Source: CAVVDT01 sp963747005 (lineage in GTDB: Bacteria > Pseudomonadota > Alphaproteobacteria > Rhizobiales > Aestuariivirgaceae). Taken from it: a stretch of DNA of 64,000 bases. This document shows positions 51,337-60,552 of the stretch, piece by piece; position 1 is the stretch's first letter, and the number at the start of each line of letters is the position of its first letter. Under the pieces are notes generated by a model. The model searched no databases. It worked only from the letters and a program-made list of their open reading frames with translations, and was not told where the DNA came from. Both the position numbers and the translations under genes were made by a program. Location of the stretch: NCBI GenBank assembly GCA_963747005.1, contig CAVVDT010000012.1, positions 157,234 through 221,233 on the forward strand, in the 5' to 3' direction.

Positions 51337-53559
51337 TCAGGCGTTGGCGGCGATCGGCGGCGTCTTTGCCTCGTCGGATACCGGTGCGGGGGCGCCGACC
51401 TTGATGAAGCGGGTGGCACGGGCGCCGAGCCGGCGGAGGTGTTCGAGGATGACCCCGGCATCGTGCGCGCGGCTGGCGGGCGCAAACAGCAGGATACCGA
51501 GGCATTTGCTTATCATCCGGCCGGGCGCAAGATCGTCGTGGGCAACGGCCCCGACGTACAGCAGCACGATGTCGTAGGCCTGTTCCAGGGCATCGAGAAC
51601 CATGTCGAGGCGTTCGCCGGCCGGCCTTTCAGCATCGTCCTTGCCGGCCGGCAGGAGATGTACAGATGAACGGGAATCGCGCACGATAACATCGGAGAAC
51701 GCGGCATGCCCGGCCACGAGGTCGCAAAGACCCTTGCCGGCGTCGATGGCAAAGAAGCGGGCCAGCGGCCACTCGCGGCTACCGGCATCGACCACGATGA
51801 TCCTGACGCCCTCACCTGCCGCGGCGCGTGCCAGTTCGACAATACCCTGGGCGGCGACTGAATCGGTGCCACCATCGCACGCCACGCCGAAGCGCTTGAT
51901 GTCGAGGCCCCTATGCTGGTCGACGAGCCATGTGGCCACCGGCCCCAGGGCGGCATGTGCGACCGCCTGCTGGCGCGCTTCGACCTCCTTGCGGACGAGG
52001 GCGAAGCCGGACAGCCGGTCCGCCAGCGAAGGGGTTTCGGGCGTCCTGGCGGGCAAGTCAAAGAGTCCGCCGGGTAGTGGACGACCGCCGGTCTCCAGCG
52101 GATTCGCGGTATCGAAGACGCGGTTCGCGGCGCGCATGACTTCGGCCAGGAAGGCGATGCCAAGGGCAAGAATGAGGCCGCCCACCAGGCCGATGGCCAC
52201 CATCGGGCCGACCTTGGGATAGGATGGCTGGGCCGGCGGATCGGCGCGCGCGATGACGCGGGCCAGCCCCGGCTGGGCATCGAGCGCAATGCGGGTGCTG
52301 GCATCGGAAAAGCGCGCGAGGAAGGTTTCAAGCAGGGTGCGATTGGCGGCCGCCTCGCGCTCCAGCGCGCGCAGCTTCACTTCGTCCTGATTGTCGGTGG
52401 AGGCCGTCTTCTTGAGTTCGGCGAGGCTGTTGCGCAACGAGGTCTCGCGGGCGGCGGCGAGCTTGGCCTGCTGTTCCAGGCTCTGGACGACCTTCAGCGC
52501 CTCGGCCCTGATCTGCCGGTCGAGGTCGGCCAACTGGCTTTTCACGCCGATGATCTTGGGGTGGTTGGCGAGATAGACCGTCGACAGGTCGGCCAGCGTG
52601 CGCTTGAGCGCGATCTGCTGCTCACGCAGCCGCTGGATGAGCGGCGAATTCAAGACGTCGATGGAGCTGTCGACAGTGCCGGTGCGGGCCAGGAGTTCGC
52701 GGATCGACTGTGCCTTGGTCTGTGCCTCGGAACGCTGGGTCTCGGCAACGACGATCTGCGTGGACAGCTCGGAAAGCTGCTGGCCGGTGAGGGTCGATGT
52801 ACTGCCGCCCTTCAACAGGCCGGCCTTGGCACGGAATTCCTCCACCGCGGCCTCGGAGACCACCACCTTCTTGCGCAGGCTCTCGATCTGCTCGGAGAGC
52901 CAGGTGCGCGCCCTCCTGGTTTCCGCGGACTGAACCTCGCGGGTGGCGTTCACGTAGGTTTCGGTGGTGGCATTGGCCAAAGCCGCCGCCATGCGCGGAT
53001 CGCGTGAGGAGGCTTCGACCACAATCACCTTGGATTCGGGGATCTGATAGGCCTTCACCTTGCTGTAATAGGCCGCCAGGGCGCGCTGCTCGGGGCTCTG
53101 GCGACGCGGATCGGCGGAAAATCCCAACGCCACCGCAATCCGCTTGAGAAGGCTCAGGTGGATCGGCGCGGCATTGAATTCGGGACTGTCGGTGAGATGC
53201 AGCTTGTCGATGACCTGCTTGGCGATGTCGCGCGACTGCATGACCTCGACCTGGCTCTGCACGTCGGCGGGGCCGATCTGCTGGCGATTGGCGGCGCTCT
53301 CATTGGGTTGCGCCCGGTTGAACGGCGTCTCCAGATTATCGACCAGCACCTGCGCGCTGGTGGTGTACCTGGCAGACGACATGATGGCGACGCCGTAGGC
53401 CATGAGGCCGCAGACGACAGCGAACAGGATGATCGTCAGGCGCCGCCGCCAAATGCCGGCAAGGACGTCGCGAAAGTCCATGGAGATGACCTGAACGTCG
53501 CCCGGCAACCGGCTCGCCGGCGCAGCATTTGTTGTTGGTCCCAGATTTGGCATATGCAC
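51337..53559 (-). CDS. Wzc/GumC-like polysaccharide co-polymerase with degenerate kinase domain
   Basis: A 740-residue inner-membrane protein. Layout: TM1 (about 43-60), periplasmic coiled coil (about 210-420), the proline-rich PPAQPSYPKVGP block and TM2 (441-475), then a C-terminal Rossmann-like domain (550-720) as in BY-kinases. The domain is degraded: the Walker A site reads GVACDGGTDSVAAQ instead of G-x-x-x-G-K-S/T, and Walker B (DIVLLYVGA) lacks the acidic residue. No tyrosine cluster ends the protein. It probably controls chain length or secretion structurally. Either the GTG 53559 or ATG 53551-53553 is the start. Confidence 0.88.
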   Translation of the reverse strand: MHMPNLGPTTNAAPASRLPGDVQVISMDFRDVLAGIWRRRLTIILFAVVCGLMAYGVAIMSSARYTTSAQVLVDNLETPFNRAQPNESAANRQQIGPADVQSQVEVMQSRDIAKQVIDKLHLTDSPEFNAAPIHLSLLKRIAVALGFSADPRRQSPEQRALAAYYSKVKAYQIPESKVIVVEASSRDPRMAAALANATTETYVNATREVQSAETRRARTWLSEQIESLRKKVVVSEAAVEEFRAKAGLLKGGSTSTLTGQQLSELSTQIVVAETQRSEAQTKAQSIRELLARTGTVDSSIDVLNSPLIQRLREQQIALKRTLADLSTVYLANHPKIIGVKSQLADLDRQIRAEALKVVQSLEQQAKLAAARETSLRNSLAELKKTASTDNQDEVKLRALEREAAANRTLLETFLARFSDASTRIALDAQPGLARVIARADPPAQPSYPKVGPMVAIGLVGGLILALGIAFLAEVMRAANRVFDTANPLETGGRPLPGGLFDLPARTPETPSLADRLSGFALVRKEVEARQQAVAHAALGPVATWLVDQHRGLDIKRFGVACDGGTDSVAAQGIVELARAAAGEGVRIIVVDAGSREWPLARFFAIDAGKGLCDLVAGHAAFSDVIVRDSRSSVHLLPAGKDDAERPAGERLDMVLDALEQAYDIVLLYVGAVAHDDLAPGRMISKCLGILLFAPASRAHDAGVILEHLRRLGARATRFIKVGAPAPVSDEAKTPPIAANA

Positions 53560-53611
53560 TACGAATCCTGCGGCATTCCCCGTGGCCTTGGCTGCGACAA
53601 TGGGTATTCAT

Positions 53612-53678
53612 GGTAACCATTCCCTTAACACCCCTCTCCTGCCCCGGCCGTCGAGGCAGGGGCTTAAGCACTTGCTAA
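53612..53678. promoter_or_regulatory. divergent EPS promoter region with CtrA-like half-sites
   Basis: Between the GumC-like and Wza-like genes: GGTAACCATTCCCTTAACA (53612-53630) and TTAA-N7-CTAACCAT (53664-53682, TTAA 53664-53667 and CTAA 53675-53678). The second is one mismatch from TTAA-N7-TTAACCAT, the CtrA consensus. A related string lies before the glycosyltransferase-transferase gene at 55591. Site identity is inferred. Confidence 0.45.
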
Positions 53679-53725
53679 CCATAGCGCTCTAGGCTTCGCC
53701 ATCTGTCCAGTCGACATCGGGTGGG

Positions 53726-54427
53726 ATGATTGTGCGTATCCGCTTCTTCATATTCCTCGCCATGGCGCTCATGCTGTCTGCGTGCGCCAACACATGGGAC
53801 CAGAACCCGCCGGTAGCGGCACCGGGTGGCGTGTCGGTTCTCGAAGACGGCTCCATCGTGCAGGGCAGCGACCAGGTGTCGAGCATCACCCGGGCCCCTG
53901 TCGTCAACCAGAAAGGCACCGTGCCGCCCTACGGCACCCGCGGTCTGGCGGCGGCTTATGAGTACGGCGCCGGCTATCGAATCGGGGCCGGCGACCGCCT
54001 GACGATCCGCGTGGTCGGGCAGCCCGATCTCAGCAACGACTATATCGTCGACGGCTCCGGGACCATTTCGTTCCCCCTCGTCAACACGGTCAGCGTCGCT
54101 GGCCTGTCGGCCGCGCAGGCCGGCCGCGTCATTGCCGCGCGACTGCGCAACGGGTTTCTGCGCAATCCCGACGTGACCGTGCAGGTCACCGAACTGCGGC
54201 CGTTCTATATCCTGGGACAAGTCAACCAGGCCGGCAGCTTTCCCTATCGCTCCGGCATGACCGTGCAGAACGCCGTCGCGATTGCCGGCGGTTACTCATC
54301 GCGAGCCAACCAGGGCAAGGTCCTCATCACCCGCAAGATGGCCGACGGCACCCACAGTTTCGAGGCGCCGGTAACCACGCAGCTCTACCCCGGTGACATC
54401 GTCTATATCCGGGAACGCTGGTTCTGA
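53726..54427 (+). CDS. Wza-like polysaccharide export lipoprotein
   Basis: A 233-residue lipoprotein: signal MIVRIRFFIFLAMALMLSAC with the lipobox LSAC. Then the poly-export domain (GYRIGAGDRLTIRVVGQPDL; DGSGTISFPLVNTVSVAG) and an SLBB-type segment (RPFYILGQVNQAGSFPYRSG; KVLITRKMADGTH). Wza-type proteins are outer-membrane channels for capsule or exopolysaccharide. Start ATG 53726 or GTG 53732. Followed at 8 nt by a glycosyltransferase gene. Confidence 0.9.
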   Translation: MIVRIRFFIFLAMALMLSACANTWDQNPPVAAPGGVSVLEDGSIVQGSDQVSSITRAPVVNQKGTVPPYGTRGLAAAYEYGAGYRIGAGDRLTIRVVGQPDLSNDYIVDGSGTISFPLVNTVSVAGLSAAQAGRVIAARLRNGFLRNPDVTVQVTELRPFYILGQVNQAGSFPYRSGMTVQNAVAIAGGYSSRANQGKVLITRKMADGTHSFEAPVTTQLYPGDIVYIRERWF

Positions 54428-54435
54428 TTGCCGCG

Positions 54436-55548
54436 ATGCCGGCAGCCCCTTCCATCGTGCACGTGCTGAGGGCGCCGGTCGGCGGGCTGTTCCGTCATGT
54501 CCGCGACCTCACCAGGGCCCAGGCGATGGCCGGCCACCGGGTCGGCATCGTGGCGGACGCAGGCAGCGGCGGCGACAGCGCGGAACGGGCGTTTGCAGAA
54601 CTGGCGCCACACTGTGCGCTCGGCATCCATCGCGTGGCCATGGCCCGCCTGCCCGGCCCCGGCGACATGGCGGCCATTTCGCGCATCGCTGCCGCTCTTG
54701 CAGATATCAGGCCGACGATCCTGCACGGCCATGGCGCCAAGGGCGGACTCTATGCCCGCCTGACGGCGGCACGGGTCGGCGCCCGCGCCTTCTATACCCC
54801 GCATGGCGGGGTTCTGCATTACGCCTGGGCCTCGCCGGCCGGCGCCCTGTTCCTGATGACCGAAAGGTTGCTCCTGTCACGCACGGCGGGGCTGGTCTTC
54901 GTATGCGAATATGAGCGTTCGACCTTTGCGCGCAAGGTCGGGCTTGGCGGGCGTCCGGCCCGGGTGGTGCACAACGGCCTGTGGCCGGAGGATTACAGCG
55001 CGGTTACTGCGGCGGGAAATGCGGCCGACGTGCTGTTCATCGGCGAACTGCGCCATCTCAAGGGCATCGATGTGCTCATCGCCGCCCTTGCCGTGGCCGG
55101 TGCGCGGCGCGGCCGCGCAGTCACGGCCAATATCGTGGGCGACGGCCCCGACAAATCGGCGCTGGAGGCAGCGGCGCGCCGGGCGGGTCTGCAATCGAGC
55201 GTGCGGTTTCTAGGAGCCATGCCGGCGGCGGCGGCCTTTGCGCTAGGGCACTGCATGGTGATCCCATCGCGGGCCGAATCATTTCCCTACGTGGTGCTCG
55301 AAGCCATCGCCGCAGGTCTCCCGCTGGTCGCCAGCAATGTCGGCGGCATCGGCGAAGCGCTGGAGGAAGAGGCCCTGGTGCCGCCGGAGGATCCCGCTGC
55401 ACTGGCCGATAAACTGCTTTCGATCCTTGACGATCCCGCTTCGGCACAGCGCACCGCCAGGCACCGGCTGGACAAGGCCCGGTTGCGTTTCGACGCTGAG
55501 GCGATGGGGGCAGCGATCACCCGGTTTTACCACGAAAACGTCGCTTGA
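54436..55548 (+). CDS. glycosyltransferase family 4 protein
   Basis: A 370-residue GT-B enzyme. N-terminal half VHVLRAPVGGLFRHVRDLTRAQ; C-terminal half with the donor site: VLFIGELRHLKGIDVLIAAL and the E-x7-E motif in PSRAESFPYVVLEAIAAG. It adds a sugar to a lipid-linked acceptor in the cytoplasm. It is the only clear glycosyltransferase besides the initiating transferase in this cluster, suggesting a short repeat unit unless others lie elsewhere. Confidence 0.9.
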   Translation: MPAAPSIVHVLRAPVGGLFRHVRDLTRAQAMAGHRVGIVADAGSGGDSAERAFAELAPHCALGIHRVAMARLPGPGDMAAISRIAAALADIRPTILHGHGAKGGLYARLTAARVGARAFYTPHGGVLHYAWASPAGALFLMTERLLLSRTAGLVFVCEYERSTFARKVGLGGRPARVVHNGLWPEDYSAVTAAGNAADVLFIGELRHLKGIDVLIAALAVAGARRGRAVTANIVGDGPDKSALEAAARRAGLQSSVRFLGAMPAAAAFALGHCMVIPSRAESFPYVVLEAIAAGLPLVASNVGGIGEALEEEALVPPEDPAALADKLLSILDDPASAQRTARHRLDKARLRFDAEAMGAAITRFYHENVA

Positions 55549-55590
55549 AGTGCGCATAACGGGCGATTGGTATCGAAGCGGTGCAGTCCG

Positions 55591-55605
55591 GTAACACTCC
55601 CTTAA
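55591..55605 (+). promoter_or_regulatory. CtrA-like box before the initiating transferase gene
   Basis: GTAA-N7-TTAACC (GTAA 55591-55594, TTAA 55602-55605) is one mismatch from TTAA-N7-TTAACC. It lies about 100 nt before the ATG of the WcaJ-like gene, in the only real gap (154 nt) of this rightward gene string. Confidence 0.4.
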
Positions 55606-55702
55606 CCGACATTTCACACTATGGTGAGCGAGCTGCGGCGAGGCACTCCGCTTGCTGGATGACGCCTGAATAGAACAACTGTTTCAGATCGAAGCACCTG
55701 CC

Positions 55703-57244
55703 ATGCGTCATGAACACTATCGCAAGGGCCGTATCGTCGATGCCTTCGAAATCGACGACCTGGCCACCGTCACCGAAGCCGGGGCTGCCGCCGACATTCC
55801 GACGGGCGAAGCAGATGCCCGGCATCTGCGCGCCCAGCTGATTTCGCGTGCCGTCATTGCCGGGCTGGTACGATTGGGCGAATCGCTGCTGGTGATGGGT
55901 TTGTCGCTCGCCATCGCCGCGCACTACGTTGAGGCTTTCGGGGTCACCGAATTGCTGCGCTACGGCGCCATGACGCTGGCGGTGGGCTGTGCCTTGCCGG
56001 TGATGATGCAAGCCGCCGGCCTCTACAGCATCCGCGCCCTGTTGCGCACTTCCGACCAGATGACCCGCATCAGCGTCGTGTGGTCGATCCTGTTCGCCGC
56101 CATCTTCGCAGTGGTATTCTTCACCAAGGCCGGCGAGGCGTTCTCGCGCCTGTGGCTGGGGTCGTGGTTCTTCGGCGGACTCGCCGCCATCTTCACCTAC
56201 CGCCTGATCGTGTCGTACCTGGTGCGCCGGTGGAATGCCGATGGACGGCTCGACCGCCGCGCCGTGATCGTCGGCGGCGGACAGCCGGCGGCCGATCTGG
56301 TGGCGGCGCTGGCGACGACCCCGAACAAGGATATCTCGATCGTCGGTGTGTTCGATGACCGCGGCAACGACCGCTCGCCGCCGGTGGTGGCGGGGTTGCG
56401 CAAGATCGGCTCGGTGGCCCATTTGCTGGGCTTTGCCCGCACCTGCCGCGTCGACCTGTTGATCGTCACCCTGCCGCTGACCGCCGAAACCCGCCTGCTC
56501 CAGGTGCTCAAGCAGCTCTGGGTGCTCCCCGCCGACATCCGCCTGAGCGCCTACAGCCAGAAGCTGCGCTATCGCCCGCGCGCCTATTCGTGGATCGGCA
56601 ACGTGCCCTTCCTCGATGCCTTCGACAAGCCGCTGTCGGGCTGGAGTGCCTTCCTCAAGGCGCTCGAGGACAAGCTCATCGCTTCTCTTGCCATCGTCGC
56701 CCTGTCACCGGTCATGGCGCTGGTGGCGATCGCCATCAAGCTCGACAGTCGTGGACCCGTCATCTTCCGGCAGAAGCGCTACGGCTTCAACAATGAGCTC
56801 ATCGAGGTCTTCAAGTTCCGCTCCATGTATGCCGACAAGGCCGATGCCGATGCCCACAAGCTGGTGACCCGCGACGATCCGCGCGTCACCCGGGTGGGGC
56901 GTTTCATCCGCCGCACCAGCCTCGATGAACTGCCGCAGTTCTTCAACGTATTGCGCGGCAGCCTGTCGCTGGTCGGCCCGCGGCCGCATGCCACCCAGGC
57001 CAAGGCCCGCGAGCAGCTCTATGACGAAGTGGTCGAGAGCTATTTCGCCCGCCACCGTGTCAAGCCCGGCATCACCGGATGGGCCCAGATCAACGGCTGG
57101 CGCGGGGAGACCGACACCGCCGAAAAAATTCAGCGGCGCGTCGAGCACGATCTTTATTACATCGAGAACTGGTCGCTGTTCCTCGACCTCTACATCCTTG
57201 CCAAGACACCCCTCGCCCTCATCGATCCGGAGACAGCCTATTGA
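55703..57244 (+). CDS. undecaprenyl-phosphate hexose-1-phosphate transferase (WcaJ/ExoY type)
   Basis: A 513-residue initiating transferase that loads the first sugar phosphate on undecaprenyl phosphate. Four N-terminal helices, a CoA-binding-like Rossmann part (VIVGGGQPAADLVAAL), a fifth membrane segment (SLAIVALSPVMALVAIAIKL) and the catalytic tail: FRQKRYGFNN, FKFRSMYAD, RVGRFIRRTSLDELPQFFNV, VGPRPHA and KPGITGWAQINGWRG. All bacterial-sugar-transferase signatures are intact. The stop overlaps the TTG of the next gene. Confidence 0.93.
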   Translation: MRHEHYRKGRIVDAFEIDDLATVTEAGAAADIPTGEADARHLRAQLISRAVIAGLVRLGESLLVMGLSLAIAAHYVEAFGVTELLRYGAMTLAVGCALPVMMQAAGLYSIRALLRTSDQMTRISVVWSILFAAIFAVVFFTKAGEAFSRLWLGSWFFGGLAAIFTYRLIVSYLVRRWNADGRLDRRAVIVGGGQPAADLVAALATTPNKDISIVGVFDDRGNDRSPPVVAGLRKIGSVAHLLGFARTCRVDLLIVTLPLTAETRLLQVLKQLWVLPADIRLSAYSQKLRYRPRAYSWIGNVPFLDAFDKPLSGWSAFLKALEDKLIASLAIVALSPVMALVAIAIKLDSRGPVIFRQKRYGFNNELIEVFKFRSMYADKADADAHKLVTRDDPRVTRVGRFIRRTSLDELPQFFNVLRGSLSLVGPRPHATQAKAREQLYDEVVESYFARHRVKPGITGWAQINGWRGETDTAEKIQRRVEHDLYYIENWSLFLDLYILAKTPLALIDPETAY

Positions 57245-58482
57245 CCAGCCTGCCCTACCAGGCGGCCGGGCCCGCAAGTTCACCCCTCAGGCTTGCCACG
57301 TTGCAGAGCGTTGCCCTGTGGGTGCTGGTGTTCTCCGGCTGGTTCGTGATCATCGAGCCGGCGCCTTATGAACTGTTCTTCGTCGTGACGGCGATCCTGT
57401 TCATCCCGGCCGGCCTCACGGCGGTGCCGGTGCTGGCGCCGCTGGTGATCTATCTCATCGCCTACAACATGAGCGGCGCGGTCAGCCTGCTGCCGGTCCT
57501 CGCCGACAAGGAGGCCGTCCGCTTCATGGCGGTTTCCTTCTACATGGGTTCGACGGCGGTGTTCTTCGCCTTCCTGATCGCCAGCGACCCGCTGCGTCAC
57601 ATGGCGACCATCCGCAACGCCTGGATCATTTCCGGCGTGGTTGCCGCGATTACCGGCATCGTGGGCTATTTCGACATTGCCGGCATGGGCGGGGTGTGGG
57701 CGCCGATCAGCCGGGCGCAAGGCACCTTCAAGGACCCCAATGTGCTTTCCACCTACCTCATCCCGCCGGCCATCTTCATCGTCCAGAATTTCCTGCTGGC
57801 AAAGGTCAAGTGGCGCCTTCTTTCCATCGTCGCCCTGCTCATCATCCTGGCCGGGGTGTTCCTGGCCTTTTCACGCGGCGCGTGGGCCAACGCGGCGGCG
57901 TCCATCGCGTTTCTGTTCTTCCTCACCTTCATCGTCTCGCCCAGCCTCAAGGCGCGCAGCCGGGTGATCTTCATCGCCATCGCCTGCGCCATCGCCGCGG
58001 TGAGCCTCATCAGCTTTGCGCTGTCGTTCGAGAAAGTGCGCTCGATCTTCGAGATCCGCGCCATGCTGCTGCAGCCCTACGATGCCGGCGTGACCGGCCG
58101 CTTCGGCGACCAGTTGTTGTCGCTCCCCATGCTGCTTGTCCGCCCCAACGGCTTCGGCCCGCTGCAATACCACTATTATTTCGGCAAGGACACGCACAAC
58201 GTCTACCTCAACGCCTTTGCCTCCTACGGCTGGCTTGGCGGTTTCAGCTTCCTGCTCCTGACGCTCGCCACCTTCGCGGTCGCCTGGCGGGTGGTTTTCA
58301 CCGCCTCGCCGTGGCAGCATCACGCCATCGCGGTTGCCTGCCCGCTGATCTTCACCATGCTGCAAGGCGTGCAGATCGACACCGATCACTGGCGCCATTT
58401 CTACCTGCTGCTGGGGCTCCTGTGGGGGCTCTACGCCGCCACCATGATTGCCCGCCGGCCGCGCGCCGCAGCGCGGGAGTGA
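57241..58482 (+). CDS. O-antigen ligase / Wzy-type polymerase
   Basis: A 413-residue protein with about ten to twelve membrane helices. The Wzy_C-type block is present: FKDPNVLSTYLIPPAIFIVQ then GVFLAFSRGAWANAAAS, and a large loop with HNVYLNAFASYGWLGGFSFL (H-N-x-Y-L, G-x-x-G). Such proteins polymerise lipid-linked repeats or ligate polymer to lipid A. The start is a TTG at 57241 overlapping the upstream stop (TTGA), the only arrangement that fits the hydrophobic N-terminus. No flippase gene is seen in the cluster. Confidence 0.86.
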   Translation: MTSLPYQAAGPASSPLRLATLQSVALWVLVFSGWFVIIEPAPYELFFVVTAILFIPAGLTAVPVLAPLVIYLIAYNMSGAVSLLPVLADKEAVRFMAVSFYMGSTAVFFAFLIASDPLRHMATIRNAWIISGVVAAITGIVGYFDIAGMGGVWAPISRAQGTFKDPNVLSTYLIPPAIFIVQNFLLAKVKWRLLSIVALLIILAGVFLAFSRGAWANAAASIAFLFFLTFIVSPSLKARSRVIFIAIACAIAAVSLISFALSFEKVRSIFEIRAMLLQPYDAGVTGRFGDQLLSLPMLLVRPNGFGPLQYHYYFGKDTHNVYLNAFASYGWLGGFSFLLLTLATFAVAWRVVFTASPWQHHAIAVACPLIFTMLQGVQIDTDHWRHFYLLLGLLWGLYAATMIARRPRAAARE

Positions 58483-58532
58483 GGGGCCGGCGGCTGGCAA
58501 CAAACCGTAGCTTCAGCCGGCGTTTGACACTA

Positions 58533-58643
58533 GATCAGCATGCAATTGGGTGGAATCACCCAATTGCATAAAAGCTGATCGATTCCGGGAAGTTGAGCAT
58601 GATGTTGTCCGAAAAGTGGTTTCCACTTTTCGGCATCATGCTC
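58533..58643. repeat. two adjacent palindromes (including CCGAAAAGTGG copy 3)
   Basis: First: GATCAGCATGCAATTGGGTG (58533-58552), gaat, then CACCCAATTGCA with a 4-nt bulge and GCTGATC to 58580. Second: GAGCATGATG (58595-58604), ttgt, CCGAAAAGTGG (58609-58619), 3 nt, CCACTTTTCGG (58622-58632) and CATCATGCTC, the most complete of three copies. They lie between the EPS genes and the second cyclase gene. Confidence 0.8.
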
Positions 58644-58673
58644 TAGTTTGCCCCTCCTGAGGAGAATCAAGCG

Positions 58674-60407
58674 GTGACACGCCGACTAGCTGCAATTCTG
58701 GCCGCCGACGTTGTGGGCTATTCCAAGCTCATGGCCGAGGACGAAGCGGGCACGCTGGCGGCGCTCAAGAGCCACAGGCGCGACCTGTTCAATCCGCTGA
58801 CATCCAAGCACAACGGGCGCATCGTCAAGCTGATGGGCGACGGGGCGCTGGTGGAGTTTTCCTCGGTGGTCGATGCGGTGGAATGCGCTGTCTCCATTCA
58901 GCAGTCGCTGGCGGCCGCGAACGGCCCGATCCAGTTGCGCATCGGCATCAACCTCGGCGATGTCATCATCGACGGCGAGGACATCTACGGCGACGGCGTC
59001 AATGTCGCCGCCCGCCTCGAAACGCTGGCCGCGCCGGGCGGCATCTGCATCTCGGCCATGGTGCAAGAAAGCCTCGGCAACCGCATCGAAGTCGCCTTTG
59101 CGGATGCCGGCGAGCATCATGTGAAGAACATCGCGCGACCCATCCGGGTGTGGCACTGGCAGAGCGATGCCAGGGGGGCCCTTCCGGCAGCGACAGCGCC
59201 GGCGCTCGATTTGCCGAACAAGCCGTCCATTGCCGTCCTGCCCTTCGACAACATGTCGGGCGATCCCGAGCAGGATTATTTCGCCGACGGCATCGTCGAG
59301 GACATCATCACGGCGTTCTCGCGCATCAAGTGGCTGTTCGTCATCGCGCGCAATTCCAGCTTCACCTACAAGGGCAAGGCCGTCGACATCAAGCAGGTTG
59401 GGCGCGAGCTCGGCGTTCGCTATGTGCTCGAGGGCAGTGTGCGCAAGGCCGGCAACAGGATCCGCATCACCGGCCAGCTCATCGATACCTCAACGGGCGC
59501 CCACCTGTGGGCTGACAAGTTCGACGGCGACCTCGCCAACATCTTCGATCTGCAGGACCAGGTGACGCAGAGCGTCGTGGGCACCATCGAGCCGAGGCTG
59601 GAGCAGGCCGAAATCGACCGGGCCAAACACAAGCCGACCGATAGCCTCGATGCCTACGAGTGCTATCTGCGCGGCCTCGCTGCCTTTCATAAACTCAGCC
59701 GGGATGCCAGCCAGGAGGCGGTGAAACTCTTCTCGCGCGCCTTCGAGCTGGATCCGGACTATGCCGCCGCCTATGGCATGGCGGCGCGCACCTATGCTCA
59801 GCGCAAGGGCCTGGGCTTCGCGACTGTCGAGACGGAAGAGCGCGCGGAAGCCTTGCGCCTTGCCCGCCAGGCGGCCCGTCTCGGCCGCGACGATGCCGTT
59901 GCTCTCGCGGCGGCGGGCTTCGCGCTGGTGATGTTCGGCGAAGTGGGTGAAGGCGACGCGATTCTGGACCGGTCGCTCTCGGTCAATCCGAACCTCGCAT
60001 GGGCCTGGCAAATGAGCGGCCTGGCCAAGGCGCTCGCCGGCTACCCCGATCTTGCGGTGGAACGCGGCGAGCATGCCTTGCGGCTGAGCCCGCAGGACCA
60101 GCAGACATTTGCCATGAAGGGGATCGTCGGCGCGGGCTACTATCTGATGGGGGCTTGCGAAGAAGCCTACACGTGGTCCGAAGCCGCCTTGCGCGAATAC
60201 TCCCACTTTTTCCTGGCCGCCTTCACGATGGCTGCCAGTGCCGTCCGACTCGGTCGGCAGGCCGACGCCGGAAGGGGCATTGCCATCGTCCGCCAGGTTC
60301 ATCCGGGTTTGCGTATTTCCAATATCCATGAATTGATGAACTTTCAGCGCCCGGAGGACATGGCACGCTGGAGGGAAGATCTGGCAAAGGCCGGGCTGCC
60401 GGCCTGA
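58674..60407 (+). CDS. class III adenylate cyclase with FlgO/TolB-like and TPR regions
   Basis: A 577-residue protein. Cyclase at ~1-180: ILAADVVGYSKLM (first Asp), KLMGDGALVEFSSV (second Asp), GDGVNVAARLE (Asn/Arg). Then a TolB/FlgO-like region (SIAVLPFDNMSGDPEQDYFA; FAR-type GSVRKAGNRIRITGQLID) and about five TPR helix pairs (AFELDPDYAAAYGMAAR; LSVNPNLAWAWQMSGLAKA). This order is frequent in Rhizobiales. GTG 58674 is preceded by GAGGAGA at 8 nt. Catalytic residues look complete, so cAMP synthesis is likely. Confidence 0.9.
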   Translation: MTRRLAAILAADVVGYSKLMAEDEAGTLAALKSHRRDLFNPLTSKHNGRIVKLMGDGALVEFSSVVDAVECAVSIQQSLAAANGPIQLRIGINLGDVIIDGEDIYGDGVNVAARLETLAAPGGICISAMVQESLGNRIEVAFADAGEHHVKNIARPIRVWHWQSDARGALPAATAPALDLPNKPSIAVLPFDNMSGDPEQDYFADGIVEDIITAFSRIKWLFVIARNSSFTYKGKAVDIKQVGRELGVRYVLEGSVRKAGNRIRITGQLIDTSTGAHLWADKFDGDLANIFDLQDQVTQSVVGTIEPRLEQAEIDRAKHKPTDSLDAYECYLRGLAAFHKLSRDASQEAVKLFSRAFELDPDYAAAYGMAARTYAQRKGLGFATVETEERAEALRLARQAARLGRDDAVALAAAGFALVMFGEVGEGDAILDRSLSVNPNLAWAWQMSGLAKALAGYPDLAVERGEHALRLSPQDQQTFAMKGIVGAGYYLMGACEEAYTWSEAALREYSHFFLAAFTMAASAVRLGRQADAGRGIAIVRQVHPGLRISNIHELMNFQRPEDMARWREDLAKAGLPA

Positions 60408-60552
60408 TGGCACCAGCAAGCGCGCTGACCGGGTTGTTTACCGCGCTGATACCACAACGGGTGTAACCATAGCCGGTGGCCGATCGAGGCCATCGCCCCA
60501 AAGGCCGTGCTCCGGGTGAGCATCCCGGAGACCCGTGAGGAGAAGAACACCG

